5,879 nt of DNA, taken from the NCBI GenBank assembly GCA_030631125.1, contig DAOVLS010000164.1, positions 1 to 5,879 of the forward strand. The letters are read 5' to 3'. The stretch comes from Planctomycetales bacterium (GTDB lineage: Bacteria > Planctomycetota > Phycisphaerae > SM23-33). Both the position numbers and the translations under genes were made by a program. The number at the start of each line of letters is the position of its first letter. The stretch's first letter is position 1. The notes below the pieces were generated by a model that saw only the letters and a list, made by a program, of their open reading frames with translations, was not told the origin of the DNA and did no database searches. This document shows positions 1 to 5,879 of this stretch, piece after piece.

Positions 1-1
1 C

Positions 2-2050
2 AATAACGTCGTAGCCACAAAGACACAGACCGATAAGGGCGTCATCGTTACCTTCACCGTTGCCGAGCGGCCGCTAGTAGAGGCGGTAATCTTCGAAGGC
101 AACAAGGTCTTCGCCGATACCACTCTTTCAGCGATGCTGACCTTCGGCGGCGGCGACCCGATCGACCGCTTCCGGATAGAAAGCGGCGTCCGGACGATAC
201 AGAGCAAATACCGCTCCGGCGGATACCACTTCGTCGAGGTCAAACTCAACGCCGCCGCCCTCCGCGACGCCGGGAAAGTGGTCTATGAAATCGTCGAAGG
301 ACCAAAGGTCTCCATCCGGAAAATCCGCTTTGAGGGTAATTCGTCCTTCGGAGCGCGGAAACTCAAAGGCGTAATTTCAAGCAAGGCGAAACTCTGGCCT
401 TTCCGACCGGGAACGCTCGATACTGAAACCGCCGACCGGGACGTCGTGGACCTGAGAAACTTCTACCGGTCCGAAGGCTTCCTCGACGCACAGGCCGATT
501 GCCGGCGCGATTTTTCCGCCGACAAGAAAAAAGTCGTCCTGGTATTCGTCATCGACGAGGGGCCTCACTATTGCATCCGCAATACCGTTTTCATCGGCAA
601 CAAGGTCTTCGCCGCCGATGAGATTCGCAGGAGACTCAAACTCCTCGCCGGGGCGTACTATAACGGCCTGTCCCTGAGCAGAGACCTTGCGGGCATCCGC
701 AGCACCTACGGCGAGATCGGTTACATCGAGGTCAACGTCGCGGTCAAGACCCGATACACCGACAAGCCCGGCCTGGCGGACCTGGTTTACACCATTGACG
801 AGGGTAGCCAGTTTCGCGTCGGGCAGATTGACGTTCGCGGCAACGACGTAACCAAGATGAACGTCATCCGCCGGCATTTGCGGCTTGATCCGGGGCAGTT
901 GTATAACGCTGTCGCCGCCGAGGAGTCCCGCAGGCGGCTGATGGAAACGGGCCTGTTCGGGAAAGTTACCGTTACGCCCTACGGGGACGCTCCGGGCGTC
1001 CGAAACGCCGTAGCCGAGGTAACAGAGACCAAAACCGCCCGGTTCCTTATCGGCGCAGGCATATCGAGCAACGCCGGGCTGCTGGGGAACATCTCCTTCA
1101 CGGAGCGTAACTTCGACCTGTTCGCCCGGCGTGACCGGACCGGAAAGCGGTCCTTCAGGGGCGGCGGGCAGACGCTCAGTATCAACGCCGAGCCGGGAAC
1201 GGAATTCATGCGGTTCCGCATCGACTGGCGGGAGCCGTATCTGTTCGACAAACCTTATTCGCTGGGAACACGCGCGTTCGTGTTCACATCAGGACGGGAA
1301 TGCTACGACGAGACACGCTACGGCGGACTCGTCAGCGTGGGACACCGCTTCAAAAACCGTTGGTACGGGGAGGTTGCCGGACGAGTCGAAGGCGTGCGTG
1401 TGGACGACCTCGACGACGACGCACCCCGGGACGTCCGGGACGTAGAGGGAACCTCTGCATTGGCGGGGGCAAAGGGTACGCTGGTCCGCGACAGGACCGA
1501 CAGCCGGTGGCTTCCGTCCAAGGGCGACCGCTTCCGCACCAGTTACGAGCAGGTCATGGGTGATTTTACTTTCGGACGGGCCGATGCCGATTACCGCATC
1601 TACCACACCGTTTATACCGACTCGCTTGAGCGAAAGCACATCCTCGCCGCCCGCGCTTCAGCCGGGGCCATCTTCGGGGATGCACCCGTCTTCGAACGAT
1701 ACTACGGCGGCGGATTAGGCTCGGTCCGCGGGTTCGACTTCCGAGGGATAAGCCCGAGACAGGGACCGGGCGACGATCCCGTCGGCGGCGACTTCAAAAT
1801 GTTCCTCGGCACCGAATACTCCTTCCCGATAATCGCGCGGAACCTACGCGGCGTCGTCTTCCTCGACAGCGGTACGGTGGAAGAGAACATCGAAATCAGG
1901 AACTACCGCGTCTCCGCCGGATTCGGGCTGAGGCTGCACCTGCCCTTCTTCGGACCGGTGCCCATGAGCCTCGACTTCGGCTTCCCCATCAACAAGACCG
2001 ACGAAGACGACACACAACTGGTCAGTTTCAGCATCGGGTGGGTTTTTTGA
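2..2050 (+). CDS. bamA: Outer membrane protein assembly factor BamA (Omp85), 5' end missing
   Basis: BamA is the central Omp85 protein that folds and inserts beta-barrel proteins into the outer membrane. The frame is open from the first complete codon at position 2 to the TGA at 2048-2050 (682 codons visible), so the true start lies before the window; the Met at 134 is inside a POTRA domain. Counting from position 2, residues 1-25 are the tail of one POTRA, followed by four full POTRA domains at about 26-101, 102-188, 189-268 and 270-342. Each has the pattern 'I.F.GN..F' at the start and 'VxEGP/DEGx' at the end. This fits the usual five-POTRA BamA. The barrel covers about 347-682 and contains the Omp85 lid-loop motif VRGF (1724-1735), preceded by ERYYGGGLGS. 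The protein ends in SFSIGWVF, a classical C-terminal beta-signal with terminal Phe. The next gene, skp, is 77 nt downstream, a conserved pairing. TamA is the alternative, but the POTRA count and the neighbours favour BamA. Confidence 0.93.
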   Translation, partial: NNVVATKTQTDKGVIVTFTVAERPLVEAVIFEGNKVFADTTLSAMLTFGGGDPIDRFRIESGVRTIQSKYRSGGYHFVEVKLNAAALRDAGKVVYEIVEGPKVSIRKIRFEGNSSFGARKLKGVISSKAKLWPFRPGTLDTETADRDVVDLRNFYRSEGFLDAQADCRRDFSADKKKVVLVFVIDEGPHYCIRNTVFIGNKVFAADEIRRRLKLLAGAYYNGLSLSRDLAGIRSTYGEIGYIEVNVAVKTRYTDKPGLADLVYTIDEGSQFRVGQIDVRGNDVTKMNVIRRHLRLDPGQLYNAVAAEESRRRLMETGLFGKVTVTPYGDAPGVRNAVAEVTETKTARFLIGAGISSNAGLLGNISFTERNFDLFARRDRTGKRSFRGGGQTLSINAEPGTEFMRFRIDWREPYLFDKPYSLGTRAFVFTSGRECYDETRYGGLVSVGHRFKNRWYGEVAGRVEGVRVDDLDDDAPRDVRDVEGTSALAGAKGTLVRDRTDSRWLPSKGDRFRTSYEQVMGDFTFGRADADYRIYHTVYTDSLERKHILAARASAGAIFGDAPVFERYYGGGLGSVRGFDFRGISPRQGPGDDPVGGDFKMFLGTEYSFPIIARNLRGVVFLDSGTVEENIEIRNYRVSAGFGLRLHLPFFGPVPMSLDFGFPINKTDEDDTQLVSFSIGWVF

Positions 2051-2113
2051 CACACATTGCTAAACGTGCAGGCCATGTTCGCAAACCCAGGGCGCAAGCA
2101 AATTTATTTATAC

Positions 2114-2118
2114 AGGAG
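2114..2118 (+). promoter_or_regulatory. Ribosome binding site of skp
   Basis: AGGAG lies 9 nt before the ATG at 2128 inside an A/T-rich leader. It is the clearest Shine-Dalgarno in the window and fixes the skp start. lpxD and the lpxA-like gene have no comparable site. Confidence 0.8.
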
Positions 2119-2127
2119 AACTAAAAG

Positions 2128-2742
2128 ATGAAATCCTCAAGGATGCTTTTGATTGCGGCGGTTCTTTTAGTGGGCGTTGTCACATTTTTCAATCGCAGTT
2201 CCGCCCAGAATGCACCGGTCACCGCAGCGGCCAAGCCGACGCGGGTAGCCGTCTGCGACATTGCAACCGTTTTCAACAGTTACCAAAAGGCCAAAGACCT
2301 CAACGCCGAATTCACCCGGAAGCGCGAAGCCATCGCCGCCGAAGACAAAAAACGCATCAATGTCATCAAGCAACTCGAAGAGATGCTCAAAGGTCTGGAA
2401 CCGGGATCGAAAATTTACGAACAAAAATCAGCAGAGTTACAGGAACTCGCCTTGAAGCAATCTGTGTGGCGTAAAATCCAGGAGCAAACGGCAATGCGCT
2501 GGCACCGTCGGCTTACCGAGGAGATGTACCGCGAAGTCCTCGCCGCCGTCGAAGCCGTCGCAAAACAGCGAGGCTGCGACCTTGTGATTTACCGCGAGGA
2601 CGTCCCAATCGCCAGCAAGACCACCACCGAACTGCTCAACAAAATCGCCCAGCGCAAATGCCTGTATCACAATCCCGCAATCGACCTTACCGACGCAGTG
2701 CTTCAGTGGGCAAATCATAAATACGCCAACCGACCGAAATGA
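2128..2742 (+). CDS. skp: Periplasmic chaperone Skp / OmpH family
   Basis: Skp/OmpH proteins are trimeric periplasmic chaperones that hold unfolded outer membrane proteins on the way to BamA. The 204-residue product starts with a signal peptide: positively charged start (K2, R5), hydrophobic core at about 7-21, and a likely signal peptidase I site after SSA (residue 26). The mature part opens with the family's first strand, RVAVCDIATVFNSYQKAK (39-56). A long charged, helix-forming stretch follows at about 57-150, matching the coiled-coil tentacles, and then the closing strand GCDLVIYRED. The C-terminus (about 180-200, DLTDAVLQWANHKY) corresponds to the usual 'DIT..V...LN..Y' tail of the family. 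The length is slightly above E. coli Skp (161). Its position directly after bamA and before lpxD is the conserved one. Family membership is clear from the architecture; chaperone activity is inferred from the family and the neighbours. Confidence 0.9.
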   Translation: MKSSRMLLIAAVLLVGVVTFFNRSSAQNAPVTAAAKPTRVAVCDIATVFNSYQKAKDLNAEFTRKREAIAAEDKKRINVIKQLEEMLKGLEPGSKIYEQKSAELQELALKQSVWRKIQEQTAMRWHRRLTEEMYREVLAAVEAVAKQRGCDLVIYREDVPIASKTTTELLNKIAQRKCLYHNPAIDLTDAVLQWANHKYANRPK

Positions 2743-2751
2743 CGTACGTGT

Positions 2752-2780
2752 TTAGCATGATCAGCGATTTATTGCATAAT
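2752..2780 (+). promoter_or_regulatory. Possible sigma70-type promoter upstream of lpxD
   Basis: TTAGCA (2752-2757, 4 of 6 to the -35 consensus) and CATAAT (2775-2780, 5 of 6 to the -10 consensus) are separated by 17 nt. A transcript would begin near 2787, run through the 22-bp inverted repeat and reach lpxD after roughly 110 nt. The match is by eye only and could be chance, because this gap is A/T-richer than the genes. Confidence 0.25.
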
Positions 2781-2798
2781 TGCGTCTATTGGTCCTCG

Positions 2799-2844
2799 AA
2801 CACCGCTAAACGGCAAGCCGGTCGGCTTGCCGTTTAGCGGTGTT
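2799..2844. repeat. Perfect 22-bp inverted repeat (hairpin) between skp and lpxD
   Basis: The arms 2799-2820 and 2823-2844 are perfectly complementary over 22 bp with a 2-nt spacer (GT). As RNA this gives about 21 pairs closed by a GGUC tetraloop. Each arm also contains its own short palindrome, CGGCAAGCCG (2811-2820) and CGGCTTGCCG (2823-2832). No run of T follows on either strand (TGTTGTCGTT on the + side), so it is not a textbook intrinsic terminator. It may act as a U-tract-poor terminator or attenuator between skp and lpxD, as an mRNA-stabilising hairpin, or be one copy of a dispersed palindromic repeat. Confidence 0.85.
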
Positions 2845-2895
2845 GTCGTTACCCTTGTCTAACCCCTTCGGTAAAGATATGATAACGGGTCAATA

Positions 2896-3936
2896 ATGAC
2901 CGAATTGAACCTTACAGTCAGTGAACTTGCCGGTCGTATCGGCGGGCAGGTCGTCGGCGACGGCGGCGGCGTTATCAGCAACATCGCTCCGTTGTCCTCT
3001 GCCGGGGCGGGAGATGTCTCCTTCCTGGCCGACGACCAACATTCAGCCCAACTGGCCGATACGCGGGCCGGCGCTGTTATCGTCGGGCCGGACCGGCCTT
3101 CGACGCAAACGCCGCTGATCTGCGTGGATAATGTCATGCTGGCTGTCGTCGCCGTATTGGAGATGTCAGCCAGGCCTGACGACCTTCCTGCCCCGGGCGT
3201 GCATCCGACGGCGGTAGTGGCAGAAGACGCCGAAATCGCCGATAGCGCCGCCGTAGGCCCTGGCGCAGTGGTCGGCAACAGGGCAAAAATCGCCGCAGGC
3301 GCCGTCCTGTGCGCAAACGTTACAGTCGGGGCCGACGCGGAAATCGGCGAAAACACCATCCTGCAAGCCGGGACGGTTATTATCAGCGGGTGCAGGATAG
3401 GGCGGCGCTGCCGGATAGGCCCGAATGCGGTAATCGGATCGGTCGGCTTCGGGTACTATTTCGCCGAAGGACGACACAACCCGATTCCGCACATCGGCAC
3501 CGTCGAGATAGGCGACGAGGTTGACATCGGGGCGTGCAGTTGCGTTGACCGCGGAAAATTCGGAGCCACGCGCATCGGCGACGGAACGAAGATAGACAAC
3601 CTCGTTCAGGTAGCGCACAATGTACGGATTGGGCGAGGATGCGTCCTGGCTGGGCAGGTCGGAATCGCCGGAAGCTGCGTGCTGAAGGACTACGTCGCCC
3701 TCGGCGGAAAGGTGGGTATCAGCGACAATATTACGCTGGGAACGGGCGTGAGAGCAGCGGCCCAGACCGGTATAATACGGGACGTTCCCGATGGTACAGA
3801 GGTAATCGGTTATCCGGCCCTTCCGGCCAGGAAGCAGTTGCGGGTCTGGAAGATAACCTCCGAACTGCCTGAACTGCGGAAGAAGGTACAAGAACTGGAA
3901 AAGAGGCTCGCGGAACTTGAATCAGCAGACGATTAA
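2896..3936 (+). CDS. lpxD: UDP-3-O-(3-hydroxyacyl)glucosamine N-acyltransferase LpxD
   Basis: LpxD performs the third step of lipid A synthesis: it moves a 3-hydroxyacyl chain from ACP to the 2-amino group of UDP-3-O-acyl-glucosamine, in the cytoplasm. The 346-residue product has the family's three parts: an N-terminal uridine-binding domain (about 1-100, with the LSSAGAGDVSFLAD segment), a left-handed beta-helix of hexapeptide repeats (about 102-308), and a charged C-terminal helix (about 311-346). The signature GFGYYFAEGRHNPIPHIG (184-201) and ACSCVDRGKFGATRIGDG (213-230) match LpxD. The catalytic His of E. coli (His239) is present as His241 in QVAHNVRIG. The position of E. coli His276 appears to be Asn278, a site that varies in the family. 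The length is close to the E. coli enzyme (341). ATG at 2896 is the only sensible start, since an in-frame TAA lies at 2872. There is no clear Shine-Dalgarno. The 3' end overlaps lpxC-fabZ by 20 nt, indicating coupled expression. Confidence 0.95.
   Translation: MTELNLTVSELAGRIGGQVVGDGGGVISNIAPLSSAGAGDVSFLADDQHSAQLADTRAGAVIVGPDRPSTQTPLICVDNVMLAVVAVLEMSARPDDLPAPGVHPTAVVAEDAEIADSAAVGPGAVVGNRAKIAAGAVLCANVTVGADAEIGENTILQAGTVIISGCRIGRRCRIGPNAVIGSVGFGYYFAEGRHNPIPHIGTVEIGDEVDIGACSCVDRGKFGATRIGDGTKIDNLVQVAHNVRIGRGCVLAGQVGIAGSCVLKDYVALGGKVGISDNITLGTGVRAAAQTGIIRDVPDGTEVIGYPALPARKQLRVWKITSELPELRKKVQELEKRLAELESADD
3901..3906 (+). promoter_or_regulatory. Ribosome binding site supporting the TTG start of lpxC-fabZ
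   Basis: AAGAGG inside the lpxD 3' end lies 10 nt before TTG at 3917. Together with the alignment of the product to LpxC N-termini (..QQTIKAEAEVSGLGLFSS) it supports TTG as the start. No ATG or GTG is found in frame nearby. Confidence 0.5.
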
Positions 3937-5230
3937 AGCCGAAGCGGAAGTTTCCGGTCTGGGGCTGTTCAGCAGCGTCGAGGCTCGATTGCGGTTTCGC
4001 CCGTCCGAGGCGAACACGGGGATAGTGTTCGTGCGGACCGACCTTCCGAACCCCGCCCGTATCAGCGCCACTGCCGCAAACCTGACCCCCAATCAGGACC
4101 GGCGAACCAGCATCCACGACGGGACCGTCTCGATAAACACCATCGAGCACGTCCTCGCCGCCGTTAACGGACTCGGCATCGACAATGTCCTCATCGAACT
4201 GGACGCCGAAGAGGTCCCCGGCGGCGACAGTTCAGCCAGACCCTTTACTGACGCGCTTGTGGCAGCCGGTACCGAACAGCAGGAAGCGGACAAAAAGGTT
4301 TTCGTCATAGATACGCCAATCGCCGTCTCGCATGGCGAGGCAATGATCGCCGCGCTACCGGGCGAGGGCGATTACCTGGACATACTTTTCGACCTGGACT
4401 ACAGCTCGCTCAGCAAGAGCGTAGGCCGGCAGGTATTGGCGTTCAGGCTGTATGAGGATGATTTCGCCGCCAGCATCGCCCCGGCACGATCGTTCCTGCT
4501 GGAAGATGAAGCCAGGGCCTTCCAGGCAAAAGGATGGGGAAAACACCTGACGGCGAAGGATTTCCTGGTGATGGGGCCGGACGGACCTGTCGATAACGAG
4601 TTGCGTTTCGCCGACGAGCACGTCCGCCACAAGATTGCCGACCTGGTGGGCGATCTGGCGCTTCTTGGAAGGTCGCTTCGCGGGCGGATCGTCGCCTACA
4701 GGAGCGGGCACAGCCTCAATCACCAGTTAGTGCGGAAACTCACCGAACAGGTCGCCACGCGCGAACGGGCCGGCGCGCTGCTCCGCGAACCTTCGCTCGA
4801 TATCCGCCGAATCATGCGACTCCTGCCGCACCGATACCCGTTCCTGATGATCGACCGCGTCATCGAACTGGACGGCGACCGCAAAGGCGTCGGCGTAAAG
4901 AACGTCTCGATAAACGAACCCTACTTCCAGGGACACTACCCCGGCGAACCGATAATGCCCGGCGTGATGATCCTCGAAGCGATGGCGCAGATGTCGGGCA
5001 TCCTCCTGAGCCAGCGTCTGGAGCATACCGGAAAGGTGGCTGTGCTGCTGAGCATGGACCGGGCGAAGATGCGCCGCCCCGTCCGACCCGGAGACCAACT
5101 GATAATCGAAGTCGAGGCACTGCACGTCCGAAGCCGGACCGGGCACTGCAAGTGCCGGGCAATGGTCGGTGAAAACCTCGCCGCCGAAGCCGAAATAAAA
5201 TTCATGCTGGTAGATGCCGAACCTATTTGA
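3917..5230 (+). CDS. lpxC-fabZ: Bifunctional UDP-3-O-acyl-N-acetylglucosamine deacetylase / 3-hydroxyacyl-ACP dehydratase (LpxC-FabZ fusion)
   Basis: Two enzymes are joined in one 437-residue chain. The N-terminal part (about 1-276) is LpxC, the zinc deacetylase that commits UDP-3-O-acyl-GlcNAc to lipid A. The C-terminal part (about 294-434) is FabZ, the hotdog-fold dehydratase of fatty acid elongation. LpxC keeps its whole active site: Glu77 and His78 in NTIEHVLAAVNGLGIDN, His238 and Asp242 in HVRHKIADLVGDL (zinc ligands with His78), and His265 in YRSGHSLNH. FabZ keeps LLPHRYPFLMIDRV (302-315), the catalytic His340 in FQGHYPGEPIMPGV and Glu354 in ILEAMAQ. The linker is short (about 277-293) and has no internal SD plus start that would give separate FabZ. 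The start is TTG at 3917, 20 nt inside lpxD. Such fusions are known in Bacteroidetes and some PVC bacteria and tie lipid A commitment to acyl-chain supply. Both activities look intact. Confidence 0.95.
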   Translation: MNQQTIKAEAEVSGLGLFSSVEARLRFRPSEANTGIVFVRTDLPNPARISATAANLTPNQDRRTSIHDGTVSINTIEHVLAAVNGLGIDNVLIELDAEEVPGGDSSARPFTDALVAAGTEQQEADKKVFVIDTPIAVSHGEAMIAALPGEGDYLDILFDLDYSSLSKSVGRQVLAFRLYEDDFAASIAPARSFLLEDEARAFQAKGWGKHLTAKDFLVMGPDGPVDNELRFADEHVRHKIADLVGDLALLGRSLRGRIVAYRSGHSLNHQLVRKLTEQVATRERAGALLREPSLDIRRIMRLLPHRYPFLMIDRVIELDGDRKGVGVKNVSINEPYFQGHYPGEPIMPGVMILEAMAQMSGILLSQRLEHTGKVAVLLSMDRAKMRRPVRPGDQLIIEVEALHVRSRTGHCKCRAMVGENLAAEAEIKFMLVDAEPI

Positions 5231-5232
5231 AG

Positions 5233-5285
5233 GATTGCCGATTGCCAATTGGCAATTGGCAATTGGCAATTGACAATTGGCAATT
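5233..5285. repeat. Heptanucleotide tandem repeat with hairpin between lpxC-fabZ and lpxA-like gene
   Basis: Two copies of GATTGCC (5233-5239, 5240-5246) are followed by AATT and then 7-nt units of GGCAATT at 5251, 5258, 5265 and 5279, with a variant GACAATT at 5272. The first half is the reverse complement of the second half apart from two G-T pairs: 5233-5246 can pair with 5251-5264 as a 14-bp stem with an AATT loop, and 5241-5256 is a perfect 16-bp palindrome. The array fills nearly the whole 58-nt gap and ends 3 nt before the ATG at 5289. Three units (21 nt) contain no stop codon in any forward frame. Confidence 0.9.
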
Positions 5286-5288
5286 GTT

Positions 5289-5879
5289 ATGATTTCACCC
5301 AAAGCGATAGTTATGAACCCTGAGGGATTGGCCGACGACGTTCAGGTCGGGCCTTTTACCTTCATCGGACCTGATGTGGTCGTCGAGGCCGGGACCGTTA
5401 TCTGCAATAACGTAACGGTTACGGGCAGGACGCGGATCGGGCGCTCCTGCCGACTGCTACCGGGCTGCATCGTGGGCTGCGGCCCGGCCGGCGGCGACCA
5501 GGACGCGGGCCTCTGCACCATTGGTCCGCGCAATACCATCCGCGAGCACGTCATCATCGAATCAGGCGCCGCCGACCTGCCTGCCGGTAGGCAAGGCGGG
5601 CCGGGAACGACGCTCGGCGAGAATAACCTCCTTATGGTCGGCTGCTGCATCAGCAACGACGCCGACCTAGCCGGAGAGGGAATCTTCGCCAACTTCACCC
5701 GCATCGGGCATCACGCACGCATCGAGAAATACGTGCGAACCAGCGGTTTCACCAGCATATCGCCATACGCCACTGTCGGGGCATACACCTTCACCACCGG
5801 TTACTCCGGTATCGACCGCGACGCCCCGCCTTACGCAACCGTTCAGGGCTTCCCTTTCCGCGTCCGAAACATCAACAAG
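5289..5879 (+). CDS. lpxA: LpxA-like acyl-ACP--UDP-GlcNAc O-acyltransferase family protein, catalytic His replaced, 3' end missing
   Basis: LpxA starts lipid A synthesis by moving a 3-hydroxyacyl chain to UDP-GlcNAc. The frame runs from ATG 5289 to the window edge (197 codons; E. coli LpxA has 262), so the C-terminal helical part is absent. MISPKAIVMNPEGLADDVQVGPF fits LpxA N-termini residue by residue, which supports this start over TTG 5277 or ATG 5313; a TGA at 5271 blocks further extension. Hexapeptide repeats run through the whole visible part, and the LpxA landmarks IGPRNTIRE (78-86), NNLLM (112-116) and DAPPYATVQG (178-187) are present. The key residues differ: E. coli His125 aligns with Asn123, His122 with Cys120, His99 with Glu91 and His160 with Ser158; only His144 is kept (His142). 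The QDLK segment that contacts substrate is also not recognisable (GGDQDAG, 68-74). A six-residue insertion containing LPAGRQ lies near 96-102. The fold and operon position say LpxA family; canonical activity is doubtful. No Shine-Dalgarno is visible. Confidence 0.82.
   Translation, partial: MISPKAIVMNPEGLADDVQVGPFTFIGPDVVVEAGTVICNNVTVTGRTRIGRSCRLLPGCIVGCGPAGGDQDAGLCTIGPRNTIREHVIIESGAADLPAGRQGGPGTTLGENNLLMVGCCISNDADLAGEGIFANFTRIGHHARIEKYVRTSGFTSISPYATVGAYTFTTGYSGIDRDAPPYATVQGFPFRVRNINK
5576..5596. repeat. Short imperfect palindrome inside the lpxA-like gene, encoding an LPAGRQ insertion
   Basis: Positions 5578-5593 (TGCCTGCCGGTAGGCA) form a 16-nt palindrome with one G-T pair, flanked by further partly complementary bases out to 5576 and 5596. 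In frame it encodes DLPAGRQG, which falls exactly where the protein is about six residues longer than E. coli LpxA. From memory, peptides of the LPAGRQ type recur in unrelated proteins of some metagenomic genomes, suggesting a small dispersed palindromic repeat; this recollection needs a search. Confidence 0.45.

Noticed and set aside
134..136. ATG at 134 as the start of bamA
   Set aside because: The frame is open to the left edge, and the upstream residues complete a POTRA domain (VEAVIFEGNKVF), so this Met is internal.
377..877. 166-codon minus-strand frame opposite bamA
   Set aside because: It is antisense to POTRA domains with clear family patterns, and no recognisable protein features are seen.
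2047..2052. TTGACA, a perfect -35 box at the bamA stop
   Set aside because: No acceptable -10 hexamer lies 16-18 nt downstream (the region reads GTGCAGGCCA).
2109..2114. TATACA before skp as a -10 box
   Set aside because: A transcript would start on or after the ribosome binding site, and no -35 is seen at the right distance.
3166..3891. 241-codon open frame on the minus strand opposite lpxD
   Set aside because: It is the antisense shadow of a well-supported lpxD; the translation shows no domain and long minus frames are expected opposite G+C-rich genes.
4814..4816. Internal ATG as a separate start for FabZ
   Set aside because: No Shine-Dalgarno precedes it, and it would remove the first helix residues before LLPHRYPFL; the fused frame is continuous.
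5233..5285. CRISPR array
   Set aside because: The units are 7 nt and directly adjacent, without spacers, so this is a simple tandem repeat.
4727..5302. 191-codon minus-strand frame opposite fabZ and the heptamer repeat
   Set aside because: Its N-terminus is only translated repeat (IANCQLPIANCQL) and the rest is antisense to FabZ.

Overview
The window is a compact, single-strand block of outer-membrane biogenesis genes from a Gram-negative-type (diderm) bacterium. In order it holds: the 3' part of bamA (Omp85 assembly factor, start lies before the window), skp/ompH (periplasmic chaperone), lpxD, a fused lpxC-fabZ, and the first 197 codons of an lpxA-like gene that runs off the right edge. All genes are on the + strand. 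There is no RNA gene, mobile element or CRISPR array that I can support.

Organism: the order bamA-skp-lpxD-(fabZ)-lpxA is the widespread proteobacterial-type order, but the LpxC-FabZ fusion is not proteobacterial. Such fusions are known from Bacteroidetes and from parts of the PVC group. The fairly high G+C, the form of the Skp/OmpH C-terminus and the mixture of Shine-Dalgarno and SD-less starts make a Planctomycetota (Phycisphaerae-like) source my best guess. This is inference and not proven by the sequence.

Layout: 2-2050 bamA (four complete POTRA domains plus the tail of another, then a barrel ending in Phe); 2051-2127 short gap with a good RBS; 2128-2742 skp; 2743-2895 gap with a possible weak promoter and a perfect 22-bp inverted repeat; 2896-3936 lpxD; 3917-5230 lpxC-fabZ, overlapping lpxD by 20 nt and starting at TTG; 5231-5288 gap filled by a heptanucleotide tandem repeat that begins with a hairpin; 5289-end lpxA-like.

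How the genes work together: BamA inserts beta-barrel proteins into the outer membrane and Skp carries unfolded barrels to it. LpxA, LpxC and LpxD catalyse the first three steps of lipid A synthesis, and FabZ makes the acyl chains that LpxA and LpxD use. The surprise is the last gene. It is clearly an LpxA-type left-handed beta-helix protein, yet the residues aligning with the E. coli LpxA catalytic His125 and with His99, His122 and His160 are Asn, Glu, Cys and Ser. LpxC and LpxD next to it keep their catalytic residues, so either a second, canonical LpxA exists elsewhere or this protein does something different.
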